A stretch of 64,000 nucleotides of DNA from NCBI RefSeq assembly GCF_024171865.1, contig NZ_JAMTCN010000025.1, positions 1 through 64,000 on the forward strand. Direction: 5' to 3'. The notes beneath the pieces were generated by a model. The model saw nothing but the letters and a program-made list of their open reading frames with translations, ran no database searches and was not told the origin of the DNA. Origin of the DNA: Prauserella aidingensis. Lineage in GTDB: Bacteria > Actinomycetota > Actinomycetes > Mycobacteriales > Pseudonocardiaceae. Made by a program: the position numbers and the translations under genes. This document shows positions 61,545 through 64,000 of the stretch, in pieces (within the stretch, counting starts at the first letter, position 1; the number at the start of each line of letters is the position of its first letter).

Positions 61545-61606
61545 CCCTTCCGCACCCGCCGTAACCACCGGGGCGCCGGACGCCCCCCGAACGACAGGAT
61601 GGATCC

Positions 61607-61984
61607 GTGGCACGCGTCAAGCGGGCGGTCAACGCCCAGAAGAAGCGTCGCGCAACTCTCGACATGGCCAGCGGCTACCGCGGCCAGCGTTCGCGGCTGT
61701 ACCGCAAGGCCAAGGAGCAGACGCTCCACTCGTTCCAGTACTCGTACCGGGACCGCCGTGCCCGCAAGGGTGACTTCCGCCAGCTGTGGATCACCCGCAT
61801 CAACGCGGCCGCCCGGCAGAACGGCATCACCTACAACCGGCTCATCCAGGGCCTGAAGGCCGCCGGTGTCGAGGTGGACCGCAAGATCCTGGCCGAGCTC
61901 GCGGTGAACGACGCCGAGGCCTTCGCCTCGCTGGCCGAGGTGGCCAAGCAGAACGTCAACACCGACGAGAAGAAGTCGGCCTGA
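61607..61984 (+). CDS. rplT: Ribosomal protein bL20
   Basis: This 125-residue protein begins [15 protein letters not shown] and has the RNA-binding basic N-terminal arm ([16 protein letters not shown]) and [20 protein letters not shown]. bL20 is essential for 50S assembly and in some bacteria represses its own operon. GTG 61607 is preceded by CAGGATGG. Confidence 0.97.
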   Translation: MARVKRAVNAQKKRRATLDMASGYRGQRSRLYRKAKEQTLHSFQYSYRDRRARKGDFRQLWITRINAAARQNGITYNRLIQGLKAAGVEVDRKILAELAVNDAEAFASLAEVAKQNVNTDEKKSA

Positions 61985-62016
61985 CCGCGGCCGCGACACG
62001 ACCCGGGGCTGTCACC

Positions 62017-62784
62017 GTGTTCACACACAAGACGCCCCGGGTCGTTGCTGCTCGGCGCCTGACCACGAAATCGGGCCGCGACGACGCCGGGCGTTTCCTC
62101 GCCGAGGGCGCCCAGGCGGTGCGCGAGGCCCTGAGCTTCGGCCGGGTGCACGAGTTGTTCGTCACCGAAGCCGCCGCGGAACGGCACGCCGATCTCCTCG
62201 CGGAGGCACCGCGGGTCTCCTACATCGACCGCAGGGCCGCGGAACTGCTGTCGGAGACGGTTTCGCCGCAGGGGCTGGTCGCGGTGTGCGACCCGGTGAC
62301 GGTTCCTGTCGACGAGGCGCTCGCCGGTCGGCCGCGCCTGGTCGCGGTGCTGTGCGGTATCGCCGACCCCGGCAACGCGGGCACGGTGCTGCGCGTGGCC
62401 GACGCCGCCGGTGCCGACGCGGTCGTCTTCGCGGGCGAGGCGGTCGACGTGCACAACGGCAAGTGCGTCCGCGCCTCGACCGGCAGCCTGTTCCACCTGC
62501 CCGTCGCCAGGGAACGGGACCCGGCGGCCGTGCTCGAGGCCTGCGGTCGCGCCGGGCTGCGCACGATCGCCACCGACGGTCACGCCGAGCAGGACCTGAC
62601 CGGCGCCCCGCTCGACGGCCCGATCGCGTGGCTGTTCGGCAACGAGGCCCACGGCCTGCCCGCGGAGGTGGCGGGCGCCGCGGACCTGACCGTGCGGGTC
62701 CCCATCCCCGGTCACGCCGAGAGCCTGAACCTCGCCACCGCCGCCGCGGTGTGCCTGTACGCGCGGGTCCTGCGCGGCGGGTGA
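62017..62784 (+). CDS. SpoU-family (TrmH/TsnR-like) rRNA 2'-O-methyltransferase
   Basis: This 255-residue methyltransferase has an N-terminal RNA-binding domain (about 1-95, with FLAEGAQAVREAL) and a knotted SPOUT domain. The latter has VLCGIADPGNAGTVLRVADAAG, LFGNEAHGLP and VPIPGHAESLNLATAAAVCLY. The rplT-tsnR-pheS order is typical of actinobacteria. GTG 62017 was chosen as the best-placed start; it stands 32 bp after rplT with a weak CGGGG ribosome site. The target nucleotide is unknown. Confidence 0.9.
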   Translation: MFTHKTPRVVAARRLTTKSGRDDAGRFLAEGAQAVREALSFGRVHELFVTEAAAERHADLLAEAPRVSYIDRRAAELLSETVSPQGLVAVCDPVTVPVDEALAGRPRLVAVLCGIADPGNAGTVLRVADAAGADAVVFAGEAVDVHNGKCVRASTGSLFHLPVARERDPAAVLEACGRAGLRTIATDGHAEQDLTGAPLDGPIAWLFGNEAHGLPAEVAGAADLTVRVPIPGHAESLNLATAAAVCLYARVLRGG

Positions 62785-62849
62785 ACCGTCGCGGGCGCGA
62801 GCGCGCGCCCGCACGGAGGGTGACCGGGAGCAGGGCAGGGTCGGTCATT

Positions 62850-64000
<1,151 letters not shown>

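Overview
The window is high-GC actinobacterial chromosome. GTG starts are frequent, genes overlap by ATGA or GTGA, and leaderless promoters are common. The gene content implies mycothiol use. The order of housekeeping genes (tRNA-Leu(CAA), pdtaR, polA, rpsA, coaE, uvrB, a metallo-beta-lactamase gene, uvrA, infC, rpmI, rplT, an rRNA methyltransferase gene, pheS) follows the Mycobacterium tuberculosis Rv1626-Rv1649 backbone. The style fits a member of the Pseudonocardiaceae (Saccharomonospora/Amycolatopsis type), but the genus is an inference. No prophage and no CRISPR array were seen. A truncated IS481-family element enters from the left edge.

Layout. 1-340: IS481 end, abutting a CTAG target. 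464-8414: proline iminopeptidase, an odd short-armed tRNA-Leu(CAA), the ANTAR regulator pdtaR, an acidic hypothetical protein, a thioesterase, polA and a Rossmann-like protein. 8457-11818: a three-gene operon (degenerate ABC ATPase, YhgE/Pip membrane protein, TetR) behind a perfect 24-bp palindromic operator. 12005-16686: a methyltransferase, rpsA, a small protein and coaE-GrpB. 16889-21516: accessory genes, namely a DUF222-HNH nuclease with an SOS-box-like site, a beta-family protein behind a palindrome, a DUF402 protein and a Cys-rich DUF5685 protein. 21660-24878: uvrB, a VOC protein and cyanase. 24944-32427: an ABC permease with an unusual secreted-hydrolase/ABC-ATPase fusion, TerC with a structured leader, and an S9 peptidase.

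32522-40118: a coupled TetR/DsbA-like/mycothiol-enzyme operon with its operator, a RES-type toxin-antitoxin pair, ArsR with a triple SRPBCC protein, a carboxypeptidase remnant and two tandem paralogous methyltransferases. 40159-49160: a coherent catabolic locus. A six-gene operon carries a sugar-acid dehydratase, a zinc dehydrogenase, a U32-like TIM barrel and a ChvE-type sugar ABC importer. It converges on an IclR-lactonase operon. Near-identical palindromes lie in front of both operons, which argues that the IclR protein controls both. 49282-54863: a metallo-beta-lactamase, an acyltransferase, uvrA and an SRPBCC protein. 54928-58927: a C4-dicarboxylate symporter divergent from a CitA/DcuS-type two-component system. 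58900-64000: a phosphotransferase, a DUF1844 protein and the translation cluster infC (AUC start), rpmI, rplT, an rRNA methyltransferase gene and pheS (cut by the window end).

The strongest candidates for new biology are the IclR-controlled oxidative sugar operon, the secreted-hydrolase/ABC-ATPase fusion, the mycothiol-linked TetR operon, the DUF222-HNH gene under a probable LexA site, and the class-I-shaped tRNA-Leu(CAA). Short tandem duplications (13-20 bp period) recur at or just after stop codons.
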